A stretch of 64,000 nucleotides of DNA from assembly GCF_002994745.2 (NCBI RefSeq), contig NC_037090.1:10537501-10601500 (forward strand), in the 5' to 3' direction. The position numbers and the translations under genes are program-made. This DNA is from Rosa chinensis. Taxonomy: Eukaryota; Streptophyta; Magnoliopsida; Rosales; Rosaceae. A model generated the notes under the pieces. The model saw only the letters and a list, made by a program, of their open reading frames with translations, did no database searches and was not told the DNA's origin. Of the stretch, positions 47,562 to 59,440 are shown one piece after another (the stretch's first letter is position 1; each line of letters starts with the position of its first letter).

Positions 47562-49889
47562 TGCAGAGCCGAAACCCTAATTTTGGTGCAGAAGGATCAT
47601 ATGAAATTTATGCGCGCATCGATTTCAAAGCGAATTTAAATGTTTGGGTAAGAAAGTACGGAAAAAAAAATTCGCGGCTTCGTTGACCACTCACGAGTCA
47701 CGACGAAGGGAAAGGTTGTGCTTCGAGGTTTTTTTTTTTTTAATATGTAATTTTTTAAATTAACTAATTAAAATTCAGAACATCACATATTTTTAAACAT
47801 ATAGAATTTTCATATATTTGTGACAATTCATATTAAAAATAAGTAAAATATCAAAACCAACTCTAAAAAACGAACTAAGTGACCGGCCAACATGCATTAA
47901 ACAAAAATAAAATTATCGAGAAGTGAAATTTACTATATACTATTTTATTAAGAAAGCAAAGAGTAAAAAAAAAGGGTTATGAGCTTTAAGCTTTGATACT
48001 ATTTAATCACTGAGGTATGTTGCTGGTGCCTTGCCACGCCATCAATTGGAGGTTGTGCGCACCATATATATACTTCTAAATAGTCCTTGCTCTCCCTAGA
48101 ACTCTATCCCTCACTGTTGTTGATTTCAAGCTCATGCCCAATCCCAAGTTCGTTCTATTCTTTAATGGCTTTTATTAATCATTAGCTTAGCTTAACTTCT
48201 TACTAATCTCATATGTATCTATCTCCATAGAGCATGAGACCAACAAGAACAACCCATCGGTATTGTTTACTGGAAGATGATAAAGTGACTAACAAAATGA
48301 GTTTTTGAGGAGATTATAACAAGGATTTGGCTTTAATGGTGTGGTGGATAAGATTTTTGGCTTGGCGTAAAAGTTGCCTTGTTGAAAAGTCGTTTCAATA
48401 AGTTTGTGACACTGCTAACTTTCACCAAATGTGTCATTTGTTTAGTGCAATCAAATGAGTAAATGATTTTGTAACAAAAAAAAGAGAGTAAATGATTGTG
48501 GTTTGTATTAATTTTTGTAGAGATGATCTTTAAAGACGATGAGTTTGTGGTAAAATGATGGATTTAGATTGTTGATTATATGCAAATAAGAAAGATTTCG
48601 GATGCTCATATACATATTGGTTCGGATAGGGTATGGACATATGAGTTTGGATTTACAGTACCGTTCCTGAATCCCCGCTTCTATCAAGATCTATAAACCG
48701 TTGATTATAAAGCAACATGTAATGTAAAATATGGATCATGGAGTAACACATCTTCACTCAATTTCTTGCAATATACTAAAGGAGGATGATATTTGGTCTC
48801 ATTCGAATCCAAAACCACTTGGACCAAACCCCAAGTGATATACACGTAAACGTAAAGTGAGTGATGTTCTTGTTTAGAGAACATGTAATATACAGGGGTA
48901 AACGAAGTTTTTCACTCAGCATATCATGATGTGCCTCCAAAGAGTAAGTACTGTCACTTTACCTTCATCCTTTGGGAGCCATGTTTAACAGGTGCAAACA
49001 TCTGCAGGACTGTTCTAGGGAAAAGGTTGAGCTCAGCCACATTTACAGGAAGCGTGCAACATGGTTGGTGATGGTTTAGCTGATGCCATGTTGGACAGTA
49101 TATGTGGCTGTTCCTTTGGGCCTTGCAAATAAGCAATGCAATCTGGTTTAAATCCAACAAGTAAATGATGATAACTAAATCGGAGCCGTTTGTGCTCGGA
49201 AAGCAGACAAGAAGCAAGCAAGTCTGAAGAACCAATGCGCAATTGCAAACAAGTCTGAAGAACTAATGCGGAATTGTATAGCATATCACGTACTGATGTA
49301 CGAGTCTGAGCTAACAAAAGTAGGGACTCCACTCGATAATAGAGGGGAAGGAAACTCTGGGACTCCACTCAATAATAGAGGGGAGGAAACCCTGTCACAT
49401 GCATAGCTCCCAACAAAACCACTACTAAAAGAGGACAAATTGCAAACCGAAATCTAGTTGAATTTAACAAGTATCATATGTGTTAGGCAGTCAAACAAGC
49501 AAGCAAGTCTGAAAAACCAAAGGCAAGCCAGATTTGTTACAGATTAAGCTAACATATAGCTTCCAACAGACAAAATAAAAGATGATGATATTTATTTCAG
49601 TAGCAGCTAGCTGATTGGTAATTGAGAAGACAGGTAAGAACCAGAGAGAAAACAATAAAGAAAACGAGCAGCTACTCCTTAGGAAGGAGGGGATCCAATA
49701 GCGAGTTAGGTAGTGTAATATGAAAAAGGGTTGACATATGCTATGCAAGAAAGATGCATATAGCTCCCAACAGAACCACCAGTAAAAGATGATAAAATAG
49801 CAAACCAAAACAATCAAACAATAACTCAACCAAGTAATTTAAGTCTGAAGAACCAAATTAAGTTTAACCATAAGCCGAGAAACCCAATG
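47562..49889. other. Intergenic region upstream of symplekin
   Basis: The symplekin promoter must lie just above 47561; no TATA box is obvious. At about 48069 a TATATATA box precedes short exon-like tracts on the plus strand (to about 48310) that I cannot identify. From 48950 to 49889 several diverged direct repeats occur, e.g. CAAGTCTGAAGAACCAA at about 49219, 49248 and 49837, and GTAGCAGCTAG ... TTGGTAATTGA at about 49601 and 49917. These may include the 3' UTR of the RING gene. Confidence 0.45.
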
Positions 49890-50663
49890 TCACATACATA
49901 GCAATACAGAATAAAAGTAGCAGCTAGATAATTGGTAATTGAAAAGACAAACAAAGGAAACAAGAGGCGAGCACCTCTTGACAAACAGGCAGCGGCAGCG
50001 GCATAACATATAGGCAACCACTGGAATCGGGTATCGGCACATGGGACATAGATGATTAACGCTCAGCCAGCGGACAATGCAATCTCCATGATAACAGTGA
50101 GAGCAGGGCATGCGAGTAACCATCAGCTGACCAACATCTTCGGGTGCAAAATCCTTCCAACATATAGCACACATCGGTGATTGTCCAATAATGGCAGCAT
50201 CAAGTCTCACTTTCTCCAAACCCTCGATTGCAGATTCAGCTGTAGGAGTGAAACTCAAGATCTCATCACTATCCCTCCGGTCAGTACTCTCGAATATGAC
50301 CAAAAGAATAGGCACCTCGTAGGTCTCGGCAGCTTCAATCACCTGGAACAACTTATCGAGAATCTCTGTATGTAGAGTTTCAGAGACACCTATATCCGAA
50401 AGATACTGCTTCATCATCCCTCTATAAAATGACTCATGACGTTTTTGCTTGACCATGGAGAAAGGGAGCAACACAACCACATGTGTTATGAGGCTCCGTT
50501 CAATATGGGGTGGATCGGACAGCGAACGTCGGATATAGCATGGCTTGTAGAACTTGACTGAGATCGCAAACTCTTCTTCCCTCTCCCTCCCGACCGGCCG
50601 CGGGGCATAAACTGCGGCCGAGTGCCGCACATGGATTCCCGTGTAAGGCTCCACCACAGGCAT
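49890..50663 (-). CDS. RING-H2 finger protein, putative E3 ubiquitin ligase
   Basis: A 257-residue minus-strand frame starts MPVVEPYTGIHVRHSAAVY. The RING-H2 finger lies at residues 165-209: C165-x2-C168, C187-x-H189-x2-H192-x2-C195, C206-x2-C209, a full set of zinc ligands with the tryptophan (RWL) expected for E2 binding. Residues 31-155 form an uncharacterised region (FAISVKFYKPCYIRR; ITHVVVLLPFSM) without membrane helices. Residues after 215 are hydrophobic and cysteine-rich (YMLCRCRCLF) and may be read-through of an intron or 3' UTR, so the true C-terminus could be near 215. The ATG is preceded directly by the 5-bp target duplication of Copia-3, whose insertion moved the native leader to 59209. 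Expression is therefore doubtful. Confidence 0.75.
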   Translation of the reverse strand: MPVVEPYTGIHVRHSAAVYAPRPVGREREEEFAISVKFYKPCYIRRSLSDPPHIERSLITHVVVLLPFSMVKQKRHESFYRGMMKQYLSDIGVSETLHTEILDKLFQVIEAAETYEVPILLVIFESTDRRDSDEILSFTPTAESAIEGLEKVRLDAAIIGQSPMCAICWKDFAPEDVGQLMVTRMPCSHCYHGDCIVRWLSVNHLCPMCRYPIPVVAYMLCRCRCLFVKRCSPLVSFVCLFNYQLSSCYFYSVLLCM

Positions 50664-50668
50664 GCTTA

Positions 50669-51283
50669 TGTTAGAAAACCTGATGAACAAGACATTACAT
50701 AGAAATCTTGTATGTACAGCATATACACTTAAGTAAACGTATTTGTTAGAGTTTGTATTTAAAATAAGTTTAAGTACTTATCCTAATCTGTTTGGATTGA
50801 TTTGAAATCAAATTAGGACAGTTGCAAGAAGTTATATATTTGAAATAGCAGTTAAAGGGTGATGGCAGTTTCTTGATGGAAGAAACTGTTATTACATTGC
50901 TATATATAACGTTTTGGTCCCTTCTGATACACAATCTGTTCTCATAAATTAGTCCCATCATACTAAGAGAATACTGGAGGTGGAATCAGGAGAAGACTAA
51001 GATGAATGGTTCAAGTGCATCGTGTAAGACTCATTTACATACTGTACAGTTTATATACATTGCAGACATCAGGAGAGATATGAAGTTTTAGTCCTATATT
51101 AGGATGCGACTAGTATACCACTCCTAAATAGTTCATCTATATATTAGGATAGATATGTTTCTGCAATCCTAATATACTATGCGTTTACTATTGCAATCCT
51201 AAATAAAGTTCACGTATATAACATTGTTTATATGTGCTCTTACTGAGATAGATTTACAGCATTAGACTAGTGTAGTTCTAACA
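50669..51283 (+). repeat. Copia-3 5' LTR
   Basis: 615-bp LTR, TGTTAGAAAACC to AGTTCTAACA, about 99% identical to 58594-59208. Confidence 0.93.
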
Positions 51284-51285
51284 AT

Positions 51286-51297
51286 TGGTATCAGAGC
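51286..51297 (+). other. Copia-3 primer-binding site
   Basis: TGGTATCAGAGC, complementary to the tRNA-iMet 3' end, two bases after the 5' LTR. Confidence 0.9.
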
Positions 51298-51932
51298 AAT
51301 CTATGCTTAGATGAGTTACATGTTATTGCTACTTCAACAAATTTATTTTGAAACGATTTCTGGGAATTTTGTTGTAATCCGCATACAGTTATCTACATAT
51401 ATAATTCATGTCTGATAAATAGTGATTGATGTATATGCTTGTTTCAAGTTATGATATTTGATTCATTGAGAAATTCATCATGTTGTGTGCTGCCAAAGTG
51501 GTCCCATGAATGAACATTCCAAAGGATCTAATATGCTGATGAAATATTTAGTATGAATTCAATTATATGTTGCATAATAAAGTGTTGTCAAAGTGGCCAA
51601 TAAATAGCAATTACATTGTATTCAGTTTCATCAGAATGAGATTATGAGACTTAAAATTAAATTTGAGTATGATTTCCAAAGAGATCTACATCAAACATTT
51701 GGTTTCATAGTCTTGTGTATTTTAGATAGATGAACATTCAGAAACCATTAGAGATGAGTACTCCACAAAGGATGTCAGGTCTTGAAAATAGAAAAGTTTC
51801 ATTTGTCTGCATATACATAGAGTTTCAGTTAAATGACATTCATATATGAATTTCATTTGTTTTGGGACATTCAGATTATTCTAGTATCATGATACACTAG
51901 AAGATTTTGACTGATCAATTTCATATACAGCA

Positions 51933-52994
51933 ATGCACTTTCCAATGAGCATAAGTCAGATTGAGTTGCTGAATGGCTCAAATTTCAAGAAGTGGAAAAG
52001 TGACATTGAATTGAATCTGGGAGTTCTAGACTATGATCATGTTTTGAAAGAAGATCCACCAGAAGCATTGCCCGCAAATGCAAGCAAGGAAAGCAAAGAA
52101 AAATATGAGAAGTGGTATAACCACAATAAGATGGCACTGATCATGATCAAGAAGAGCATAACTGAGAATGTGATAGGAGGTATTCCAGACTCAGAGTTTG
52201 CAAAAGTGTTCTTCAATTCCATTGCAGAAAAATACAAGGTTTCCAACAAAGCAGAAACTGGAAAGCTTATGAAATCTCTCATGAGGTTGCAGTTCAATGG
52301 AAAAGGGAGTGTTAGAGAATATATATTGAAGGGTTCTGACATTGCTAGGAAACTCAGAGGACTAAACATGGCTGTTGAAGATCCATTCCTTGTTTATTTG
52401 TTGCTGGAATCACTACCAGATGAGTATGATCAACTGAAAACACTTTACAAAACTCAAAAGGAAATGTGGAGTGTGAATGAACTGATTTCCCTTTGTGTGG
52501 AAGTTGAGGATGAAATTAAAAAGAAGGGAAAATAAGTGTCAGTGAATCTCATGTCCCACTCAAAGTTCAAGAAGAAGAGGTTTGGCAACAACAACTACAA
52601 AGGAAGCACTTCAACTGGTACTTCAACATCTGTTGTGAGGTCTGACAACATTAAGTTTAAAAATAAACCTGCAGGTGGCCTGAAGTGTTTCTTCTGCAAG
52701 AAATCTGGCCACTTTAAGAAAGATTGTGAGGGTTTCAAAGTTTGGCTAACTAAAAGATGTGCTTTTCTTTCAAAACCTGTTTTTAGTGTTGAGTCAAATG
52801 ATTTTGTTCATGATAACTCTTGGTGGTTTGACACTGGCTCACCCATTCATGTTGTGAATTCTTTACAGGGATTATCAAGGATAACAATCCCAGATAAGAA
52901 TGAAACAAGGGTGTGTTCTGGAAATGGTCAAAGAGTAGCTGTGAAGGCTATAGGAGTTGTCAAGTTGTTGTTTAGGAATAATTATGTATTATAA
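51933..52994 (+). pseudogene. Copia-3 gag and protease, with two stop codons
   Basis: The first piece (51933-52535) is a Copia gag with IELLNGSNFKKWKSDIELNL and the UBN2-type core (LMKSLMRLQFNGKGSVREYI; LLESLPDEYDQL). A TAA at 52533 ends it. The same frame continues through the zinc knuckle CFFCKKSGHFKKDC and the protease active site WWFDTGSPIHVVN (DTG) to a TAA at 52992. No frameshift is present. Confidence 0.9.
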
Positions 52995-53003
52995 CTAAAT
53001 AAT

Positions 53004-53975
53004 GTGTATTGTATTCCTAGTATAAAGAGAAACCTCATATCAGGTTCTCAATTTGTTGCTAACAATGGTTATAGTTTCTCTAGTGATAATAAATTAATGT
53101 TGCTTTATTATGACTATGTGTGTTTTGGTGAAGCAAATATTTTAAATGGGTATTGGCTTGTCAATTGTGAAACTGTGTTTTCTGGTAAAAATGACAGCAA
53201 GAATATTTTCTTCTTAGATAAAGCTTCTGGTTCCAAAAGAAAATTCAGTGATTCTTCATCCTTTTTGTGGCATAAAAGACTTGGCCACATTTCTAAAGAA
53301 AGGTTAAGAGAACTTGTTAAACAAGGGATCTTACCAGCCTTGAGTTTTGAAGATTTTGGAACCTGTGTAGATTGTCTAAAAGGTAAATTGACTAACTCTA
53401 GGAGTTTTGGTTCAAAAAGGAGTGAAAATTTGCTTGATTTAGTCCATACTGATGTCTGTGGTCCTTTTCCTGTTAACACAATCTGTGGAAATTGTTATTT
53501 TATAACTTTCATAGATGATTTTTCTAGGTTTTGTTATGTTTACCTTATTTCTGAAAAATCACAAGCTTTGGAAACCTTCAAGATTTATAAAACTGAGGTT
53601 GAGAAACAAACAGGCAGGGTTATCAAAGTTGTCAGGTCTGACAGAGGTGGTGAGTATTTTGGAAGGTATACAGAACAAGGGCAACATAAAGGCCCGTTTG
53701 CTCTATTTTTGCAAGAATGTGGGATAGTTGCTCAGTATACAACTCCATACAATTCTCAACAAAATGGAGTTTCAGAAAGAAGAAATAGAACTCTCATGAG
53801 CATGGTTAGATGCATGATACTCAGGTCTGGACTTCCAAAATTTCTGTGGGGAGAAGCCTTAAAGACTGCAAATTATATTTGTAACAGAGTTCCAACCAAA
53901 GCAGTTCACAAAATTCCATTTGAGTTGTGGTGTGGATATAAACCCAGTCTGAATCATTTTCATGTGTGGGGATGA
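53004..53975 (+). pseudogene. Copia-3 pre-integrase and integrase
   Basis: Same frame as gag. It contains [18 protein letters not shown], the pre-integrase zinc-binding region, then the integrase core [34 protein letters not shown] and [11 protein letters not shown]. This gives the complete DD35E set. The frame stops at a TGA (53973-53975) directly after HFHVWG. Confidence 0.92.
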
Positions 53976-54014
53976 AAAGCAGAGGCTAGAATTCACAGCA
54001 ATGCAGATGGAAAG

Positions 54015-55136
54015 TTGGATTCTCAATCAGTCAGTGCATTTTTCATTGGCTATTCTGAGAAGTCTAAAGGATACAAGTTCTATTGTCCTGGAAAGGGAAC
54101 AAGAATAATGGAATCTCACAGAGCTGCATTTTATGATGAGGTGTTTGATAACAGTGCAAGGAATGATTTAGAAATGGATAAAAGTTCATCACAGGGAGAA
54201 GACGACATGGAGAAATGGTTTGTCTATCAGGATTGCAGTAACATTCGCATCCTAGATCAGGACTGCAGCAATACATCAATCCTAGATCAGGATCACAGCA
54301 ATACAACAGTCCTAGATCAGGACTGTAGTAATACTTCAGTCCTAGACAATTCAGTGTCGTTGAATCTTGTTCCAGCAAGTACAGAGGGTGAAAATGTAAC
54401 ACAACAAGCAAGTGCAGATGTTGTGGATCATGTCAACACTATCACAGGTGAACAAAGTGAGCCAATTGCAGATGATACAATGCCAACACAACATAATGAG
54501 CAAGCTGCAGCAAATACAGTAGCAATGCAGACCACAGAAATTGCAGAAGCATCACAGCCTGTAACCTTGAGAAGATCTACAAGAGAAAAGAAATCAGCCA
54601 TACCAGATGTATACAAATTATATTTGACTATTGAGGAAACTGATTTGGGAGATGAAGGTGATCCAATTTCAGTTGAGGAAGCCATGCAATCCTCAAATAG
54701 TGAGAAGTGGAAATCAGCAATGGAAGATGAGTTGCAAAGCATGTCGCAGAATGGAGTGTGGATCTTAGTGGACAAGCCTCATGATTTTAAGCCCATTAAT
54801 TGTAAGTGGGTTTTTAAAACTAAAAGAAATGCAGATGGGAATATTGAAAGGTATAAGGCCAGACTAGTTGCAAAAGGGTATAATCAAAAGGAAGGCATAG
54901 ACTACAATGAGACTTTCTCTCCGGTCTCAACAAAAGATGCATTTAGAGTCATCATGGCTCTTGTAGCACATTATGATCTGGAACTACATCAGAAGGATGT
55001 GAAGACTGCATTTTTGAATGGTGATCTATATGAAGAAATATACATGCTGCAACCTGAGGGTTTTGTAGAAGATGACAGCAAGGTATGCAAACTTAGAAAG
55101 TCAATATATGGTCTTAAACAGGCTTCAAGACAATGA
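54015..55136 (+). pseudogene. Copia-3 integrase C-terminus, linker and first half of reverse transcriptase
   Basis: Still in the gag frame. It opens with the integrase C-terminal region (SVSAFFIGYSEKSKGYKFYC). Next comes an acidic linker with four 10-residue repeats of the type DCSNTSILDQ (54231-54350). Then RT begins: KWVFKTKRNADGNIERYKAR, KGYNQKEGIDY, HQKDVKTAFLNGDL, YGLKQASRQ. A TGA at 55134-55136 interrupts it. Confidence 0.9.
54231..54350 (+). repeat. 30-bp coding tandem repeat, four units, in Copia-3
   Basis: Units start at 54231, 54261, 54291 and 54321 and encode variants of DCSNTSILDQ. They lie in the spacer between integrase and RT, a region free to vary. Confidence 0.9.
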
Positions 55137-55139
55137 TAC

Positions 55140-56246
55140 TTGAAGTTTGACAAAGTAATCACTCAATTTGGTTTTCTGGAAAATAAACTAGATGAGTGCA
55201 TTTACTTGAAGACCAGTGGGAGTGACTTTATATTGTTGATTTTGAATGTTGATGATATTTTGCTTGCTAGTAGTAGTGTTTGCCTATTAAAAGAAACAAA
55301 GGGTTTTCTTTTAAATCAGTTTGATATGAAGGATATGGGAGAGGCTCATTATGTGCTTGGGATTGAGATAACAAGGGATAGAAAACAGTATGCTTTAGGC
55401 TTGTCTCAAAAGAATTATGTTGATAAAATACTTCAGAGATTTGGGATGCAAAATTGTAATTTAGGGGAGTCACCAATGTCAAAAGGAGACAAGTTGCATA
55501 AAGGTCAATGTCCTAAGAATGCATTAGAGAGGAAGAATATGCAGAACATGCCATATGCTAGATTGGTTGGGAGTTTGATGTATGCTCAAGTGTGTACAAG
55601 GCCAGATATATCTTTTGCTGTGAATATGTTATCAAGGTATCAGTCAAGTGCAGGTTATGCACATTGGGTGGCTGGTAAGAAAATATTGAGGTATTTGAAG
55701 AAAACCAAAAGTCACATGTTGGTTTACAGAAGAATTGAAGATCAAGAACTTGAAGTGGAAGCTTATACTGATGCATCGTACAAGTCAGATCCAGATGACT
55801 TGAAATCGACATCAGGTTATATATTTGTTATGGCTGGAGGAGCAATTTCATGGAAAACAGCTAAACAAACTCTGACAGCAACTTCAACCTTTCACGCTGA
55901 ATATATAGCCATCTTTGAAGCTACTGGGCATGCACTATGGTTGAAGAATTTCATTGCTCACTTAAAGATTGTAGAATCTGTGTCAAGGCCTATAACAATC
56001 TACTGTGATAATGCATCTGCAGTATTCTTTTCAAAGAATAATAAAAGGTCTTCAGGTTCTAAGAACATTGATGTGAAATACTTTGCAGTGAGAGAAAGTG
56101 TCAGAGATGAGGAGATAGAGGTAGTGAAGATTGGAACTAAAGATCAATTGGCTGATCCTTTGACAAAAGCCTTGGCAGTTTCTGATTTTATTAGACACAC
56201 CAAAAATATGGGAGTGTTGGACAGTTTCAATCCTGATGAAGTCTGA
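55140..56246 (+). pseudogene. Copia-3 reverse transcriptase (second half) and RNase H
   Basis: Continues the same frame. The palm box reads LILNVDDILLA, so both catalytic aspartates of the YVDD motif are present but the tyrosine position is asparagine. RT connection follows (GEAHYVLGIEITRD; CTRPDISFAVNMLSRY). RNase H has AYTDASYKSD, STSGYIFV, FHAEYIAIFEA and YCDNASAVF, ending with KNIDVKYFAVRESV and the ADPLTKAL tail. Confidence 0.92.
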
Positions 56247-56526
56247 TGGTATCTCACTCATTGTTGTGTATTATAATTTATGGATTTTCAGACAATGATC
56301 AGTTAAGTATTATTACATTCTTGAGTTTTCACTTCATTGTGTATTTGCATGATTAAGTTGTACAATTTCAGATTGTTGTTTATAAACAGCAAATATGCAA
56401 ATTCATGATATTAGGCGAGTGAAATATAATTTGCTTCAGTTCTATATGATTAGAAATTTTGGTAGGACATTATGCATGCTTATATCATATATGATATGAT
56501 AATTTAAGCTTGATTACAGTGCAGCT

Positions 56527-58368
56527 TGATAGGAGCATTTTAATGCGACGTTTTAACTGCATTTCCCTACATTTCTTACGTTATTTCCTTATTAAAACCC
56601 TGTTTAGGAAAGTTTCCATTCTTTGATTGGGAAAGTTCCTATTTGTAGAAAGTTTATATTTTTGTAGTTTCTATTTATCATTTTTAGTAAGTTTCCATTT
56701 TCAGTTTAGGAAAGTTGCCATTTTTCATTTTAGGAAAGTTTCTATTTTTCTTATTAGTTTATATTTTTAGGACCTCCAAGCAAGTGGAAAATCTTGAGGA
56801 GGAAAATCAAAGTTGCAAGCAAGTGGAAAATCTTGAGGAGGAAAATCAATTCAAGTTGAACAAGTGATAAACAAGTGGGAAGATATTTTTTACAAATTTG
56901 TCTAACATATCTAGCCTTTCATTTATGTTCATCTCCACCCTCCATTCATCATTTTTTGGGCTATAAATACACTTCTCCTCTCACTCTCAAAGGACATTCC
57001 TTCATCCATCTCATCTTCTTTGTCTCTCCATTTCCTTTCCATTTTCCCAAACCAATTCCTTCATCCATTCCATCTTCTTTGTCTCTCCATTTCCTTTCCA
57101 TTTTCCCTCCACAAATTCCTTCATCCATTTCATCTTCTTGTCTCACCATTTCCTCTCCATTTTCCTTAGTCACCAATTCCTTCATCCATCTCATCTTCTT
57201 TGTCTCTCCATTTCCTTTCCATTTTCCTTCTCCATTCTCTAGTTTTAAGTTTCTGCATTTTCAAGCAAGGAGAGGAAGAAGAAGAAGGAGTCGTGAAGAT
57301 CATATCATCCATCATCCACCTTGAAGGCTTGCTTCCAAGATTCAAGATCCAACCATCTAGCTCTCCATCTCCATCTCCACTCACGGTGTAATTCGTTCCT
57401 TTTCCTTGTAACCTTTTTGGTTTCCTTGTTTGATTTCGTATGAACTTGTTTCTTGTTAACCTAACGTTTAGGGCAAAGTTTAAGCCCAATTTCTATGTTT
57501 AAATAAAGTTTTCGAATTCTATAATTGTGATTCTAAGTTGCTTATGTGAGTTTGTTCGATTAAATTTGCTTTACAGAAAACTTTTATATGTTTATCTTAT
57601 TTGGGTCGACACTTATAGGATTTGCATGTAATTGGTGCTAGGTTTAAGAACATGAAATCGACTTTTCGTTTTGTGTAACTTGAATCAAAAGTAGTAAAGG
57701 TTCTGGACAAGAATCGAATTTAATTGAAGAGGATTGCAATTAGGTGGACTTTTCCATAACTAAGTTGTACACTTGAGTTGATAGCCTTTCTCTATGTCTA
57801 ATGCGTTGAACATGTCATGATTGACTAGCTTTCTAGGGCTTGATTGCATGTTTGATAGGATTAATCTAGGTGCTTTCGCTTAGGTTAATTAGCATTGAAA
57901 AGTAAAATATGGGAAATCATTTGCTTTCGAATGTTTCACATGATCAACTCATCTCTCATGACTTGGAAGAACAATTATAGGGTTTGAATCGAATTTGATT
58001 ACATGGAATTGGTTTTGATCTTTGTTCCTTACGATCCACCCTTGTATATATGTTTTTTTACGTTTTCTTTATTTTATTTATTTTAATTTTAATTTTAAGA
58101 ATCCTAATCCCCCCTTATTTGTGTTTACTTGTATATATTTATTCTTTATTTTATTTTTGTAAATAATACTTTATTATTTTAATTCTTTATTTGTTTATAC
58201 AATTGTATATATTTATATTCTTTATTTTATTTTTGTAAATAATACTTTTCTTTATTTGTTACACAATTACAGGTGTACCCTCAATCCCCGGAATAGAACG
58301 ATCCCTATTTGCTTATACTACTAACGATATTTCAGGGTTAAATTGCGCGCTTGCTTTTGAGCGCATCA
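56527..58368. mobile_element. Solo LTR family I, copy 2, nested in Copia-3
   Basis: The 1842-bp block starts TGATAGGAGCATTTTAATGC and ends TTTTGAGCGCATCA. It is flanked by a perfect duplication CAGCT (56522-56526 and 58369-58373). It matches 9298-14114 outside the hAT insert and the variable region at 56780-56960. A TATA-like CTATAAATAC (about 56960) precedes a four-unit tandem repeat of about 60 bp (56995-57235). Confidence 0.93.
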
Positions 58369-58593
58369 CAGCTGTAATAAGGATGATTCATGTGATTTTG
58401 GTTGCTGCAATGTGATCATGGAACGCTAATGTTTTCTCTGATTCATTGTGTTGTTCTATGATTCTTTACAGCAAACATGATTGACAGAATTTGGAACAGA
58501 CAGGGAATACAAACTGAATGTGCACAATTTAGCTAACTGATACATGTATATGCACATATCAATTTCTAAGCAATGTCAAGTTCAGTGGGAGAT

Positions 58594-59208
58594 TGTTAGA
58601 AAACCTGATGAACAAGACATTACATAGAAACCTTGTATGTACAGCATATACACTTAAGTAAACGTATTTGTTAGAGTTTGTATTTAAAATAAGTTTAAGT
58701 ACTTATCCTAATCTGTTTGGATTGATTTGAAATCAAATTAGGACAGTTGCAAGAAGTTATATATTTGAAATAGCAGTTAAAGGGTGATGGCAGTTTCTTG
58801 ATGGAAGAAACTGTTATTACATTGCTATATATAACGTTTTGGTCCCTTCTGATACACAATCTGTTCTCATAAATTAGTCCCATCATACTAAGAGAATACT
58901 GGAGGTGGAATCAGGAGAAGACTAAGATGAATGGTTCAAGTGCATCGTGTAAGACTCCTTTACATACTGTACCGTTTATATACATCGCAGACATAAGGAG
59001 AGATATGAAGTTTCAGTCCTATATTAGGATGCGACTAGTATACCACTCCTAAATAGTTCATCTATATATTAGGATAGATATGTTTCTGCAATCCTAATAT
59101 ACTATGCGTTTACTATTGCAATCCTAAATAAAGTTCACGTATATAACATTGTTTATATGTGCTCTTACTGAGATAGATTTACAGTATTAGACTAGTGTAG
59201 TTCTAACA
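58594..59208 (+). repeat. Copia-3 3' LTR
   Basis: 615-bp LTR matching 50669-51283, followed by GCTTA. Confidence 0.93.
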
Positions 59209-59300
59209 GCTTAGTCTTGACCTAATCGAGATCGAGAGAGAGGAGGAGAGGGGAGGAAGATGGTCGGCGCGGCCTAATTTATAGAAGTTCAGGAACCCTA
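59209..59300 (-). promoter_or_regulatory. Displaced 5' leader of the RING-H2 gene
   Basis: Removing Copia-3 joins this stretch, read on the minus strand, directly to the ATG at 50663. The sequence is pyrimidine-rich (complement of GAGAGAGAGGAGGAGAGG), as plant leaders often are. Promoter elements further right were not identified. Confidence 0.6.
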
Positions 59301-59399
59301 TTTTCTAATTCAAGTGGGGAGGGTGAGAAATACAGATCCCGCAAGGATTTGGAATGCTCTAGAGAATGAGAGACCAAACTAGATTATGATAAGATCGAT

Positions 59400-59440
59400 C
59401 AGGCATGCTTGGTCTTGACCTAGTTAATCGAGAGAGATGG
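59400..59440 (-). repeat. Second copy of the RING-gene leader around the insertion site
   Basis: CAGGCATGCTTGGTCTTGAC at 59400-59419, followed by AATCGAGAGAGATGG, repeats the ancestral junction GGCATGCTTAGTCTTGACC. It keeps the ATG context without the transposon, so it is an uninterrupted paralogous site. Confidence 0.65.

Larger units (their letters stand above)
50669..59208 (+). mobile_element. Copia-3: young Copia retrotransposon inserted next to the RING-gene ATG
   Basis: Two 615-bp LTRs (50669-51283 and 58594-59208) differ at about seven positions (about 1.1%). A perfect 5-bp duplication GCTTA flanks the element (50664-50668 and 59209-59213). The tRNA-iMet primer site TGGTATCAGAGC lies at 51286-51297, and a purine tract GTGGGAGAT precedes the 3' LTR. 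One continuous reading frame from 51933 to 56246 holds all domains but contains four in-frame stops. A family I solo LTR is nested at 56527. Without it the element is about 6.7 kb. Confidence 0.95.
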
